Shown piece by piece: positions 25,585-33,686 of a stretch of DNA of 64,000 nt. Position numbers and translations under genes: made by a program. Origin of the DNA: Streptomyces sp. NBC_00285 (lineage in GTDB: Bacteria; Actinomycetota; Actinomycetes; Streptomycetales; Streptomycetaceae); NCBI RefSeq assembly GCF_036174265.1, contig NZ_CP108055.1:3720001-3784000 (forward strand), read 5' to 3'. Positions within the stretch are counted from its first letter, which is position 1. The number at the start of each line of letters is the position of its first letter. The notes beneath the pieces are model-generated. The model was not told where the DNA came from. It did no database searches and saw only the letters and a list, made by a program, of their open reading frames with translations.

Positions 25585-25638
25585 TTGCAATTTACTGCAT
25601 AAGGCATGCATCATACTTCATACGGTAAGGATGAAGTA
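25585..25638 (+). promoter_or_regulatory. Promoter/operator region of the XRE-ImmA-MAB_1171c-P450 operon
   Basis: TACTTCAT (25614-25621) and ATGAAGTA (25631-25638) form a perfect 8-base inverted repeat around a nine-base spacer, 31 bases before the XRE start. A second small palindrome, TGCAT-AAGGC-ATGCA, lies at 25596-25610. A -35-like TTGCAA is at 25585 in an AT-rich window. The site is well placed for autoregulation by the XRE protein. Confidence 0.55.
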
Positions 25639-25669
25639 AGAGCACAGGGTGAGGAGGCGCGGGATTCTC

Positions 25670-26176
25670 ATGAGCGAAGGCCAGCCCGTCGACGCATCGG
25701 AACAGTCGCCCGACGAACTGATCCGCGAGTCCAAGCGGACGATCGCGCAACGGCTGCGACACCTTCGCCAGCGCCACCCCGAAGGACCGTTCACTCTCGC
25801 CTCGCTGGCGGAGAGGGCAGGGGTCTCGGCTCGCACACTGGCTCAGGCCGAGTCCTCCGAAGGGGCCAACGTCACGCTCGAAACCCTCACCAAAGTGGCG
25901 CACAGCCTCGGCATCAGGCGCATCGCCTACTTCCTCGACGACACCGTTTACGAGCAAATCACCGCAGAATTCGACGCCCTGGACCAGCTCCGGAAGCAGG
26001 GAGTCGAGGGTGTTATAGCGCGCAGGTCCGTCCCCACCGGTCTGCCGCCAGCCTCGGTGGAGCAGCTCACCCAACTCCTCAGCGGGATCGTCGCAAACGC
26101 GGAACAAGCCCGTGTAGCCCTACAGGAAATTCCGCCCTCTGAGCATCCCCACCCCCCACGAGAGAGCGACAGTTAG
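25670..26176 (+). CDS. XRE-family transcriptional regulator
   Basis: The ATG at 25670 is chosen, with GAGGAGG 12 bases upstream; a GTG at 25649 would add seven residues. 168 residues with an N-terminal XRE helix-turn-helix (TLASLAERAGVSARTLAQAE, about residues 45-64) and a C-terminal half of unknown fold. It is the first gene of a tight four-gene operon and is followed seven bases later by an ImmA-type metallopeptidase. XRE/ImmA pairs are known from ICEBs1 and phages, where the peptidase cleaves the repressor; by analogy this protein may be the peptidase's substrate. Confidence 0.85.
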   Translation: MSEGQPVDASEQSPDELIRESKRTIAQRLRHLRQRHPEGPFTLASLAERAGVSARTLAQAESSEGANVTLETLTKVAHSLGIRRIAYFLDDTVYEQITAEFDALDQLRKQGVEGVIARRSVPTGLPPASVEQLTQLLSGIVANAEQARVALQEIPPSEHPHPPRESDS

Positions 26177-26183
26177 CGGCACG

Positions 26184-26747
26184 ATGACCCCACGATCACG
26201 CCGGAAGACGACAAACGGCCATCATCACAGCGACTTCAAGCAACGTTGCGAAGAGCGCGTCCGCTCTCTTGAACTGCCGGAAGGGGAGCAACTCACCGTC
26301 CCCGTTCTGTGCGAGCGACTTGGCCGGCTTCGCCAACGGCCCCTCCAGGTCCTAGGCCTGGACCTGCCGGTGGGAAGCCCTGACGGCCTGTTGATCGAGA
26401 CCGATGCCCAGGACTTCATCATCTACGAAGCGCGCCTCGCCCCAGTTCATCAGCGCCAAGTGGTCCTGCACGAGGTCGGCCACCTCATCTGTGATCACTC
26501 CACACAAGCTGCCGCCCCTGCCGTAGCGGAGCTGTTCACGCCGTCGCTGGATCCCAGCCTGGTGCGCCGAGTCCTCGGACGCGATCACTCCCACACCGAC
26601 GTGGAGCGGGAGGCCGAGTACATCGGCTCCCTGATCGGACGCAGGATCAGCGACTGGGGTGCCGAACGCACCCGGACAGTTCCTCCAGAGGCACGAGGCC
26701 TCGTAGCCCGTCTGTCCGCTCTGGAACCTCCCCGTCCCGCTAGGTAG
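26184..26747 (+). CDS. ImmA/IrrE-family metallopeptidase
   Basis: 187 residues. The zinc motif is H96-E97-V-G-H100 (VVLHEVGHLICDH), and the third ligand is expected in EREAEYIG near residues 141-148, as in ImmA/COG2856 proteins. The N-terminal third is basic and His-rich (NGHHHSDFKQR). It sits between its putative target XRE regulator (7-base gap) and a membrane protein (2-base gap). Probable role: signal-dependent cleavage of the regulator. In public annotation such proteins are often labelled toxins, without clear proof. Confidence 0.8.
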   Translation: MTPRSRRKTTNGHHHSDFKQRCEERVRSLELPEGEQLTVPVLCERLGRLRQRPLQVLGLDLPVGSPDGLLIETDAQDFIIYEARLAPVHQRQVVLHEVGHLICDHSTQAAAPAVAELFTPSLDPSLVRRVLGRDHSHTDVEREAEYIGSLIGRRISDWGAERTRTVPPEARGLVARLSALEPPRPAR

Positions 26748-26749
26748 AG

Positions 26750-27940
26750 ATGAACAGCGTTCTATATCCCATCTGCGCTGCGGTGAGCTGCGTGGCCTTC
26801 TTTTACAGGATTCGAATCCTGCGCTTCGACCGTTCGCCAGCGCAGTGGGCCCTGTGCGGCAACTTCTTACTGTCCGCCGTGATATTTACGGTGTCCACCC
26901 CGTCCGTCTGGGTGGCTACCAGCGCCGCCGTCGGCGTCGTGAACTTCTCCGGGCTCTTCACGCAAGTCCTGGCCATGTGTTTGGCCGGCTGCCAGCAACT
27001 CGTCCTGCTACATCTCACTTACGAACGGGATGTTGCCTGGCGCAAGGCGCGCTTGCGGATCACGGGTATCGGTCTCGTGGTGAGCACCATGGTCGCGCTC
27101 TTCGTCTTCGCGACCCACGCCAGCGAACTTCCCACGAACTATGCGCTGACGACGGCCCAGTTCTACCCGGCCTACCTGTCGATCTACATAGCGGCCTACC
27201 TCTGGAACCAGATCGACGTGTGCATCTTGTGCTGGCGGCATGCTCGCGTCTCGCCCAGGCCATGGCTTCGCCGCGGCCTGCGCCTTGTTGCTCTGACCCT
27301 GCCCTCCTCTCTGGTCTACGCGGGATGCCGAGTCGCCGACATCGTCGCGGCCCAATTCGGTATATCTGGTGAAACCTGGGAGCCCCTCGTGCCGTTCGCG
27401 CTCCTGGTCGGAATCGTCGGCAAGACCATCGGCTGGACCCTGCCGGACTGGGGCCGCTACATCACCACCGTTCAGGAGTGGCTCTCCCACCGCCGGCTTC
27501 ACTACGAACTCGCCCCGCTGCACCGTCAGATCACCGCGCACGTTCCCGATCCCGTCCTCGAACTGGACCCTGACGACGACCTTCGAACTCGCCTGTACCG
27601 CATGGTCGTCGAGATGCGGGACGCCCAGTGGGCACTACGCCTGTGGATGACACCCAACGCGGTGGCAGCGGCGCGGCGAGAGGGCGAGGCACTCAGACTC
27701 CGCGGCGACGACCTCCTCGCCTTCGTCGAGGCCCAGCAGCTCAAGTCCGCGATCGAGGCCAAGTCACACGGAGTCCCGCCGATGGACCACTCGGTCATGC
27801 CGCGCCTCGCCGAACCCCCAGACCTCGCGGCGGAGTTGACCTTCCAACGCAAGATCGCCCAACGCTTCCGGCAGTCCCCCCTCACCACAGTTGCCGTAGC
27901 GGGATCAGCGCCGACCGCAGCACCGCAGGATGAGAACTGA
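26750..27940 (+). CDS. MAB_1171c/DUF6545-family membrane protein
   Basis: 396 residues. The N-terminal two-thirds hold about seven membrane helices (from CAAVSCVAFFYRIRILRF to LVPFALLVGIVGKTIGW). The cytoplasmic C-terminal domain has LRTRLYRMVVEMRDAQWALR near residue 280, the signature of DUF6545, often annotated as a putative transporter. Function is not established; the arrangement of a membrane part plus a helical cytosolic domain also suits a sensor. It lies 2 bases after the peptidase stop and 2 bases before the P450 start. A palindromic GGATTCGAATCC occurs early in the gene and is probably chance. Confidence 0.7.
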   Translation: MNSVLYPICAAVSCVAFFYRIRILRFDRSPAQWALCGNFLLSAVIFTVSTPSVWVATSAAVGVVNFSGLFTQVLAMCLAGCQQLVLLHLTYERDVAWRKARLRITGIGLVVSTMVALFVFATHASELPTNYALTTAQFYPAYLSIYIAAYLWNQIDVCILCWRHARVSPRPWLRRGLRLVALTLPSSLVYAGCRVADIVAAQFGISGETWEPLVPFALLVGIVGKTIGWTLPDWGRYITTVQEWLSHRRLHYELAPLHRQITAHVPDPVLELDPDDDLRTRLYRMVVEMRDAQWALRLWMTPNAVAAARREGEALRLRGDDLLAFVEAQQLKSAIEAKSHGVPPMDHSVMPRLAEPPDLAAELTFQRKIAQRFRQSPLTTVAVAGSAPTAAPQDEN

Positions 27941-27942
27941 GC

Positions 27943-29136
27943 ATGACGCCGCCAGACACCACCCTCCCGTGCCCCTTCGACGCCAACTTCTTCAACGATC
28001 CGTACACCACGTACGCGCGTCTTCGCGCTGAAGGTGCCGCGCACCGCCTCAACACGCCGGAGGGGGCGCCCATCTGGTTCATCCCGCGAGAGAGGGATGT
28101 ACGCGCCGCCTTGAGCGACCCGCGGTTGTCCGTGAACAAGGCCCACTCGACCCGGGGTTATCAGGGCTTCTCTCTCCCCCCGGCCCTGGACGCCAACCTC
28201 CTCAACGTCGACCACTCAGACCATCTGCGGCTCCGCCGCCTGGTGAGCCAGGCGTTCACCGCCCGCCGGGTAGAGCAGCTCCGCGCCACGATCGAGGAGG
28301 CCACGCACCGACTGGCCGATGCCATGGAAGCGGTCGGCATCCACGATCTGGCCGCGACCTACGCGAACCCGCTCCCGATCACGGTGATCGGTGACCTCCT
28401 CGCCGTTCCCGACGAGGACAGACTCGCCTTCTCCTTCTGGGTCGCCACCATGTTCGCCCCCGACCATCCCGGGCAGGTCGGAGAAGCCATCAACACCATC
28501 CAGGAGTTCCTCACCAACCTCGTCGCCGAGCGTCGACGCGCCCTGGGCAATGACCTTCTCTCCGACCTGATCACCGCCCAGGACGAGGGCGACAAGCTCA
28601 GTGAGGACGAACTCGTCTCACTCGCCTTCCTGATCCTCATGGCCGGAAGCGAGAACGTGCAGCACGTGATCACCACTGGAGTGCTCACCCTGCTGCAACA
28701 TCCCCAGCAGATGGAAGAACTGCACGGCAACTTGGGCCTTCTCCCGCATGCCGTGGAGGAGATACTCCGCTACGCGCACCCCAATCAGATGGCCATCCGC
28801 CGCTTTCCGCTGGAAGACATCGAGATCGGCGGCGTCCGCATCCCCAAGGGAGAAACGGTGATGCTCTGCCTGGCCTCCGCAAACCGGGACCCCTACCGCT
28901 ACCCGGACGCAGACCGCTTCAACATGCACCGGGCGGACACCAGTCACCTCGCCCTCGGGCACGGCCTCCACTACTGCCTCGGCGCCGCCCTGGGCCGCAT
29001 CGAGATCCAATCCGCGCTGGCTACCCTGCTGCGCCGCTTCCCGCGCTTGCGCCTGGCCGTCCCGTCGAGCGAGCTGCGGTGGCGCTCGTCGTGGCGTTCG
29101 CACGCGCTCCGAGAACTGCCCGTTAGGGTGCGCTGA
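27943..29136 (+). CDS. Cytochrome P450
   Basis: 397 residues, the normal size for a soluble bacterial P450. The heme-binding loop is LALGHGLHYCLGAALGR with the thiolate Cys near residue 346, and the K-helix ExxR is in EEILRYAHP near residue 271. The I-helix reads LMAGSENVQHVI near residue 233, where the usual AGxE(T/D)T has lost its proton-delivery Thr. This occurs in some P450s that use substrate oxygen atoms or do unusual chemistry. No ferredoxin gene is adjacent. It is the last gene of the XRE operon, and its 3' end overlaps the convergent recombinase gene by 14 bases. Confidence 0.9.
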   Translation: MTPPDTTLPCPFDANFFNDPYTTYARLRAEGAAHRLNTPEGAPIWFIPRERDVRAALSDPRLSVNKAHSTRGYQGFSLPPALDANLLNVDHSDHLRLRRLVSQAFTARRVEQLRATIEEATHRLADAMEAVGIHDLAATYANPLPITVIGDLLAVPDEDRLAFSFWVATMFAPDHPGQVGEAINTIQEFLTNLVAERRRALGNDLLSDLITAQDEGDKLSEDELVSLAFLILMAGSENVQHVITTGVLTLLQHPQQMEELHGNLGLLPHAVEEILRYAHPNQMAIRRFPLEDIEIGGVRIPKGETVMLCLASANRDPYRYPDADRFNMHRADTSHLALGHGLHYCLGAALGRIEIQSALATLLRRFPRLRLAVPSSELRWRSSWRSHALRELPVRVR

Positions 29137-30133
29137 CCGGTCCGGGGTAGGCGTCCTCAGTAACGGCTGCACCTTCAGGCGCGGAGCCCCACGTGCGCCA
29201 CTTCAAGGCCACCCGGTCGGCGTCCACGGTGCGCGAGCCCCTGGACGCCGCCGGGTACACGACGACCTGCTCCAACATCAGGGCCACAACACCCTGCTTC
29301 GCCACCAGCGGCGCGTGCTGCCACCACCGCACCAGATCCGGCACGGCCCCCACGGGCACATGCTTGACCCGTTCAAGGAGCCGCGCCCGCGCCCTGAACG
29401 CGTTGGCCTGCGCCGACAGCTCCTTGTCGGCCGCCTTGAACGCCTTCAGCGACATGCCCGAGGGGCGGGCGTAGTCCTTGCCGAGCTGCTTCTGCCGAAG
29501 GCTGGCCTCATCCGCCTTCTTGCGCAGCTCCTCCGCCTCCGCCAGCAGCTGATCGCGCGCCTGCTCGATCAGCGCACTGACCTCGGGCTTGGCCAGCTCG
29601 GCCAGCACATGCTCGGCCACGTACGTCTCCAAAAGGTCCGCGTTGATCCGTACGCGTCCGCAGCCACCGGGGTGCTGCGGAGTGCTCGGCTTGCAACGAT
29701 GGCCGCGACTGCCCGCGTTGGAGGGAGCGGCACCGAGGGGGTGGGTGCACAGGCCGCACGCGGTCTGCTCACCGCTCAGCAAGTACTCCTGCTGCGGCGC
29801 CCGGTCTGTCTCCGGCTGGTGCTTGGGCCGCATCTGGCGGATCTTCCGGAACTGCGCGGGTGGGATCAGCTCGGGCCCGCCGGAGGGCAGCAGGTTGCCC
29901 TCCTCGTCTTCATAGAGGCCGGCGATGGCCGGGTGATCCAGGACCGAGGCCAGAGCGGCTGGCCTCCACTCGTTGCCCAGGGTCGTGCGGTGCCCCTCCG
30001 CGTTCATCCAGCCTGTGATGTCCCCGTAGGGCTGGCCGGCCTCACGCCGGTTGGCGGCCTCCCGCAGAGGCGGCAACTCGTCGTCCTTCGGCCTTCTGAA
30101 CGCGGTATCCGCGAACCCGTACAACCTCGGCAC
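29123..30133 (-). CDS. Serine-recombinase-like protein lacking the catalytic domain
   Basis: GTG at 30133 with GGGGAG six bases upstream gives 336 residues (an upstream ATG at 30172 is less likely). It begins directly in the Recombinase domain (LYGFADTAFRRP, then ITGWMNAEGHRTTLGNEW). A zinc ribbon with CGLC...C follows near residue 140, then a coiled coil (ELRKKADEASLRQKQLG) and the C-terminal arm. The N-terminal resolvase domain with the catalytic Ser is absent. It may be a relic of a large serine integrase or a DNA-binding accessory protein. Confidence 0.75.
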   Translation of the reverse strand: MPRLYGFADTAFRRPKDDELPPLREAANRREAGQPYGDITGWMNAEGHRTTLGNEWRPAALASVLDHPAIAGLYEDEEGNLLPSGGPELIPPAQFRKIRQMRPKHQPETDRAPQQEYLLSGEQTACGLCTHPLGAAPSNAGSRGHRCKPSTPQHPGGCGRVRINADLLETYVAEHVLAELAKPEVSALIEQARDQLLAEAEELRKKADEASLRQKQLGKDYARPSGMSLKAFKAADKELSAQANAFRARARLLERVKHVPVGAVPDLVRWWQHAPLVAKQGVVALMLEQVVVYPAASRGSRTVDADRVALKWRTWGSAPEGAAVTEDAYPGPVSAP

Positions 30134-30258
30134 AGAATCTCCCCAGCCTTCTCCGACCCCTGTACACCTCACATGCTAACGAAGATAGGTCACACTGCTG
30201 CAAAGGATGTGCGAATGACAGGGACCCGACATACGTAACAAGCCCCTTAACGCCTGGG

Positions 30259-30504
30259 CTACACGCGAGCGCCCTCAACGCCAAGGATCTTCCACAGCTC
30301 CGCCGTCGGCACGCGCACCGTCCCTCCCAGCGGGAGCGTCCGGACCGGGAACCTGCCTTCACGAATCAACTCGTACGCCTTGTCCCGGCCAATGCCCAAA
30401 GCCCGTCCGGCCGTTGTGACGTTGACCGTGGCCGGAAGAGACAGCAGCTCCTCCAGGCTCATCGCGCCGGACTGCGGCTGCACGCCCGTTTCCTGGGTGG
30501 TCAT
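30259..30504 (-). CDS. Excisionase-like small HTH protein
   Basis: The ATG at 30504 gives 81 residues. The domain TTAGRALGIGRDKAYELIRE and GRFPVRTLPLGGTVRVPTAELW matches MerR/excisionase-type helix-turn-helix proteins that accompany actinobacterial integrases. It is divergent from the integrase with 50 bases between starts, the usual xis/int neighbourhood though not the usual orientation. It likely controls excision or int expression. Confidence 0.75.
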   Translation of the reverse strand: MTTQETGVQPQSGAMSLEELLSLPATVNVTTAGRALGIGRDKAYELIREGRFPVRTLPLGGTVRVPTAELWKILGVEGARV

Positions 30505-30554
30505 CTCGCTGGTCGCAATCTCCCCCACGCCAACTTGTTCGCGACTGTACAGCA

Positions 30555-32549
30555 GTGTCCGACACCCCCAGCAAGATCGAAACAGATCCCGCCAACCACG
30601 TACACACACGTACCGACAACGACGGCGGGCCACCACGATCACAGCCACAAGAGGGTCGGATGTTCGAACCGAGCTACTACCGGCGATGCCAGTGCAAGGG
30701 GCCGCTCAAGGACAAGGAGGGCAAGCCCAGACTCAACCCAGACGGCTCCCCGAAGATCGGGTCCATCGGCACCACGTGCGCCAAGCTCGGCCCCAAGCAC
30801 GGTACATGGTCCTTCTACTTCGAACTCGAACCCGCAGAAGGCGGCGAACGCCAACGCGTACGACGCGGAGGCTTCACCAAGAAGGACGACGCCAAGAAGA
30901 AGGCAAAAGAGCTTTACGACGCCGCCACCGCCGGCACTGATGTGCTCTCCGACGAAAAGTGCGGCGCATTCTTCCTCCGGTGGCTCAAAGCGAAGAAGTC
31001 CCTCGCCCGCACCACCCGCCACGGCTACGAGGAACACCTCAACAACTACCTCCTCCCCCACCTCGGGCACATCAAGCGGCGCGACCTCAAGGTCCGCCAC
31101 CTCGACCTCATGTACGACGCGATCGAGAAGGAGAACGCCGAGCGGGTCCTCCACCGTCTCCGCGTCGATCAGCTCAAGAAGGACCGCGACGACGCACACC
31201 GGGCCTGGGTGAAGGTGGCGGGCTACGCCCACCGGGAAGAACGCCGGGTCGCCCGCCGAGCCTTCCTCGACGCCAACGCGGCACTCCGCGAGGGCAGGAA
31301 GGGGCTGCGGAAGGTCACCTCCGCCGCCACCATGCACCGCATCAACGACACCCTCAGCTCTGCGCTGTCCTGGGGGATCAAGCGCGAGCAGGCCTTCACC
31401 AAGAACTGGGCGCAGTTCGTGGAACTGCCTCCGGCCACCCGCCCCAAGCCCCTCGTGTGGACGCCCGAACGCGTCGAACACTGGAAGCGCACCGGCGAGA
31501 AGCCCGGCCCCGTCATGGTCTGGACACCGGAACTCACCGGCCAGTTCCTCGACTTCGCCAAGAACGACTGGCTCTACGAGCTGTGGCACTCGTTCATCTT
31601 CCTCGGCCCCCGCCGCGGCGAGATGGCCGCACTGCCCTGGACCGAAGTCAGCACCGACGCCCTCTGGATGCGGATCTCCCAGCAGATCGTCGAAGTCGCC
31701 TACCAGCTATACGGCGAAGCACCGAAGGCCGACAGCGTCCGAACCCTGTCGCTGAGCCTGGAGTCCGGCGACAACTTCGTGAGCTTCCGCGCGAAACAGG
31801 AGCAGAAGCGCCAGGAGTGGGGCGACGCCTACGTCGAGACCGGCCGCGTCTGGACGCACGAGAACGGCGAGGCGCTGCACCCCGACTGGGTGTCCCGGCG
31901 CTTCGCCCGCCTCGTGGAGTTGTCCGGCCTGCCGCCCGTCCGCCTCCACGACCTACGCCACCTCGCCGCCACCCTGTCCCTGCTCGCCGGGAACGACATC
32001 AAGGTGGTCCAGGAGAAGCTCGGCCACTCCTCACGCCAGATCACCTCCGACACCTACACCAGCGTGCTGCCCGAGATGATGCGCGCCGAGGCCGAGTCGA
32101 TCATGGCCGTCGTCCCCCGCGACATCACCTTCGCCGTGCACACCACGCTGGAGCTCCCCGGCACCATCTGGCAGGACGGCCTCGCCGTCCTCTTCGCCCA
32201 CGGCGCACGACAGCCCGACGACACGTGGGCCGTCGGCGCACAGCCCCGGCCGGACGCCGACCTCCTGGGCATGGTCACGCTCGTCGGCCGAGGCCAGGAG
32301 GACGCCGCCAACGCGGCCGTGCGGTGGATACGTGATCACTGCGCCGCGAACGACCTGGAGCTGGTCCGGGTCGAGAACTTCAACGACCGCTACCCCGAGG
32401 AGCAGCGGTCGGACTTCTCGCTCACGCGCTTCACCGTCGGCCGCGCCGAGGACCCCGGACCGGACGGCTGGGAGCTGCCGACGGGCCTGCCAACCACCCG
32501 GCCCAGGAGGGCTCGTGGGGCTGCGAAGAGGCGCCGCAAGGCGGCCTGA
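30555..32549 (+). CDS. Tyrosine-type site-specific integrase
   Basis: 664 residues from GTG at 30555. An N-terminal arm-binding part is followed by a SAM-like core-binding domain (FLRWLKAKKSLARTTRHGYE) and the catalytic domain. Catalytic residues seen: Arg in LGPRRGEMAALPW near residue 351, HDLRH near 465, LGHSS near 490 and Tyr in SDTYTSV near 500. A C-terminal extension of about 150 residues, basic at the end, is unusual for the family but occurs in actinomycete elements. Its 3' end lies 151 bases from a tRNA 3' end, a common integration target. Confidence 0.9.
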   Translation: MSDTPSKIETDPANHVHTRTDNDGGPPRSQPQEGRMFEPSYYRRCQCKGPLKDKEGKPRLNPDGSPKIGSIGTTCAKLGPKHGTWSFYFELEPAEGGERQRVRRGGFTKKDDAKKKAKELYDAATAGTDVLSDEKCGAFFLRWLKAKKSLARTTRHGYEEHLNNYLLPHLGHIKRRDLKVRHLDLMYDAIEKENAERVLHRLRVDQLKKDRDDAHRAWVKVAGYAHREERRVARRAFLDANAALREGRKGLRKVTSAATMHRINDTLSSALSWGIKREQAFTKNWAQFVELPPATRPKPLVWTPERVEHWKRTGEKPGPVMVWTPELTGQFLDFAKNDWLYELWHSFIFLGPRRGEMAALPWTEVSTDALWMRISQQIVEVAYQLYGEAPKADSVRTLSLSLESGDNFVSFRAKQEQKRQEWGDAYVETGRVWTHENGEALHPDWVSRRFARLVELSGLPPVRLHDLRHLAATLSLLAGNDIKVVQEKLGHSSRQITSDTYTSVLPEMMRAEAESIMAVVPRDITFAVHTTLELPGTIWQDGLAVLFAHGARQPDDTWAVGAQPRPDADLLGMVTLVGRGQEDAANAAVRWIRDHCAANDLELVRVENFNDRYPEEQRSDFSLTRFTVGRAEDPGPDGWELPTGLPTTRPRRARGAAKRRRKAA

Positions 32550-32617
32550 GGCGGCCGCTGTCCACCGGGTCGTCCCCGCGTCCACTACACGTCCACTGGA
32601 TCTTGGTCCGAATAGCT

Positions 32618-32655
32618 GAACGGGTGTCACCACCTTCGAGTGACGGCACCCGTTC
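32618..32655 (+). terminator. Hairpin after the integrase gene
   Basis: GAACGGGTGTCAC pairs with GTGACGGCACCCGTTC (one bulge) around CACCTTCGA. It may be the int terminator or part of the attachment site. A second palindrome, GTTTCC-GCAGGT-GGAAAC, follows at 32660-32677. Confidence 0.5.
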
Positions 32656-32662
32656 CGACGTT
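32652..32662. repeat. Right copy of the 11-base direct repeat flanking the accessory block
   Basis: GTTCCGACGTT, identical to 22489-22499. It overlaps the end of the hairpin beyond the integrase and lies 39 bases from the tRNA 3' end. Confidence 0.35.
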
Positions 32663-32700
32663 TCCGCAGGTGGAAACGGTTCTCCTGGGGGAGGCGAAGG

Positions 32701-32774
32701 TGGGGCGGGTGGGACTCGAACCCACGGCCGACGGATTATGAGTCCGCTGCTCTAACCGGCTGAGCTACCGCCCC
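32701..32774 (-). tRNA. tRNA with anticodon CAU (Met or Ile2)
   Basis: The 74-base cloverleaf on the minus strand has acceptor GGGGCGG/CCGCCCC, D-arm GCTC...GAGC, anticodon loop CTCATAA and T-loop TTCGAGT. No CCA is encoded. Elongator Met and lysidine-modified Ile2 cannot be told apart from this alone; the G-C-rich stem next to the loop does not look like an initiator. It sits directly beyond the integrase and is a plausible integration target. Confidence 0.9.
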
Positions 32775-32943
32775 ATCGCGGCGTGTCGCGTACATGTGTG
32801 CGCGCCGTCTGCCGCAGCATAGCCGCTCATACGATCTCCTGCTCCGCAGGGGCGACTTCGCATGCCCTACAGGACTACGCCGTGACCTGCACGGTTCCCT
32901 CGCACATGAAAAAGGACCCCCACGGGGTCCTCGATCATCTGGG

Positions 32944-33016
32944 CTCTCCCGACTGGACTCGAACCAGTAACCTGCCGGTTAACAGCCGGCTGCTCTGCCA
33001 ATTGAGCTACGGAAGA
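32944..33016 (-). tRNA. tRNA-Asn (GUU)
   Basis: 73 bases with acceptor TCTTCCG/CGGGAGA, D-arm GCTC...GAGC, anticodon loop around GTT (GGCTGTTAACC) and T-arm ACTGG-TTCGAGT-CCAGT. Discriminator G; CCA not encoded. Only the acceptor stem and flanks differ from the neighbouring copy. Confidence 0.93.
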
Positions 33017-33022
33017 TCGAAG

Positions 33023-33095
33023 CTCCCCCGACTGGACTCGAACCAGTAACCTGCCGGTTAACAGCCGGCTGCTCTGCCAATTGAGCTACGGAGGA
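33023..33095 (-). tRNA. tRNA-Asn (GUU), second copy
   Basis: 73 bases, identical to the copy at 32944-33016 from the D-arm to the T-arm. The acceptor is TCCTCCG/CGGGGGA. The two genes are six bases apart and are a tandem duplication. Confidence 0.93.
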
Positions 33096-33252
33096 ATGCC
33101 TCGTTGCATCGAACGAAGCTCCTTGGGTATTCGCCAGGGGGCGGACGCTGTCTGCGACACATACATTAGCGCAACCAGGGGGGTGCTCCGCCAATCGGTT
33201 CCCTCGACACCGACGTCGCACCGGAGACCTGCACAAGAGAAGGGTGGCCACC

Positions 33253-33558
33253 ATGCGCTACAAGCTCACGTTCGCGGTCGGACTGACTCTGGGTTACGTG
33301 CTGGGCACCCGTGCCGGGCGCGAGCGCTACGAGCAGTTGAAGAAGTCCGCTCGCCAGATCGCCCAGAACCCCGCCGTCCGCAACACCGCGGAGTCGGCGG
33401 CGCAGCAGGGCCGTCAGTACGCGGGCAAGGCCTACCACGCGGTCAGTGACAAGGTCGGCGACCGCGTGCCGGAGTCGGTCACCCAGCGGGTGCGCTCACT
33501 GAGGGACCGCAACACGAACGGTGCACCGGAGGACGACTGGGGCACCAGCACCACCTGA
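33253..33558 (+). CDS. Small YtxH-like membrane-associated protein
   Basis: The ATG at 33253 with GAAGG upstream gives 101 residues (a GTG nine bases earlier is possible). The N-terminus, KLTFAVGLTLGYVLGTRAG, is a hydrophobic, glycine-rich helix followed by RERYEQLKKSARQI, the pattern of YtxH-type proteins common in actinobacteria. The remainder is a charged amphipathic helix and a disordered tail. Function unknown. Confidence 0.75.
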   Translation: MRYKLTFAVGLTLGYVLGTRAGRERYEQLKKSARQIAQNPAVRNTAESAAQQGRQYAGKAYHAVSDKVGDRVPESVTQRVRSLRDRNTNGAPEDDWGTSTT

Positions 33559-33686
33559 AGTCGACGGCAAGTCGACGGTGACGTAACGCACCCGGAGGGG
33601 CCCTGGCCCGTGCGACCAGCCCCGGAGGGCCCGCACGGGCCGGACCACGCGCGCCGCCACGACGCTACGCCCATAGAATTTGCGCC

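Noticed and set aside
26805..26825. GGATTCGAATCC palindrome resembling a tRNA T-loop or attachment site
   Set aside because: It lies inside the well-formed MAB_1171c coding frame, and no cloverleaf or direct repeat surrounds it.
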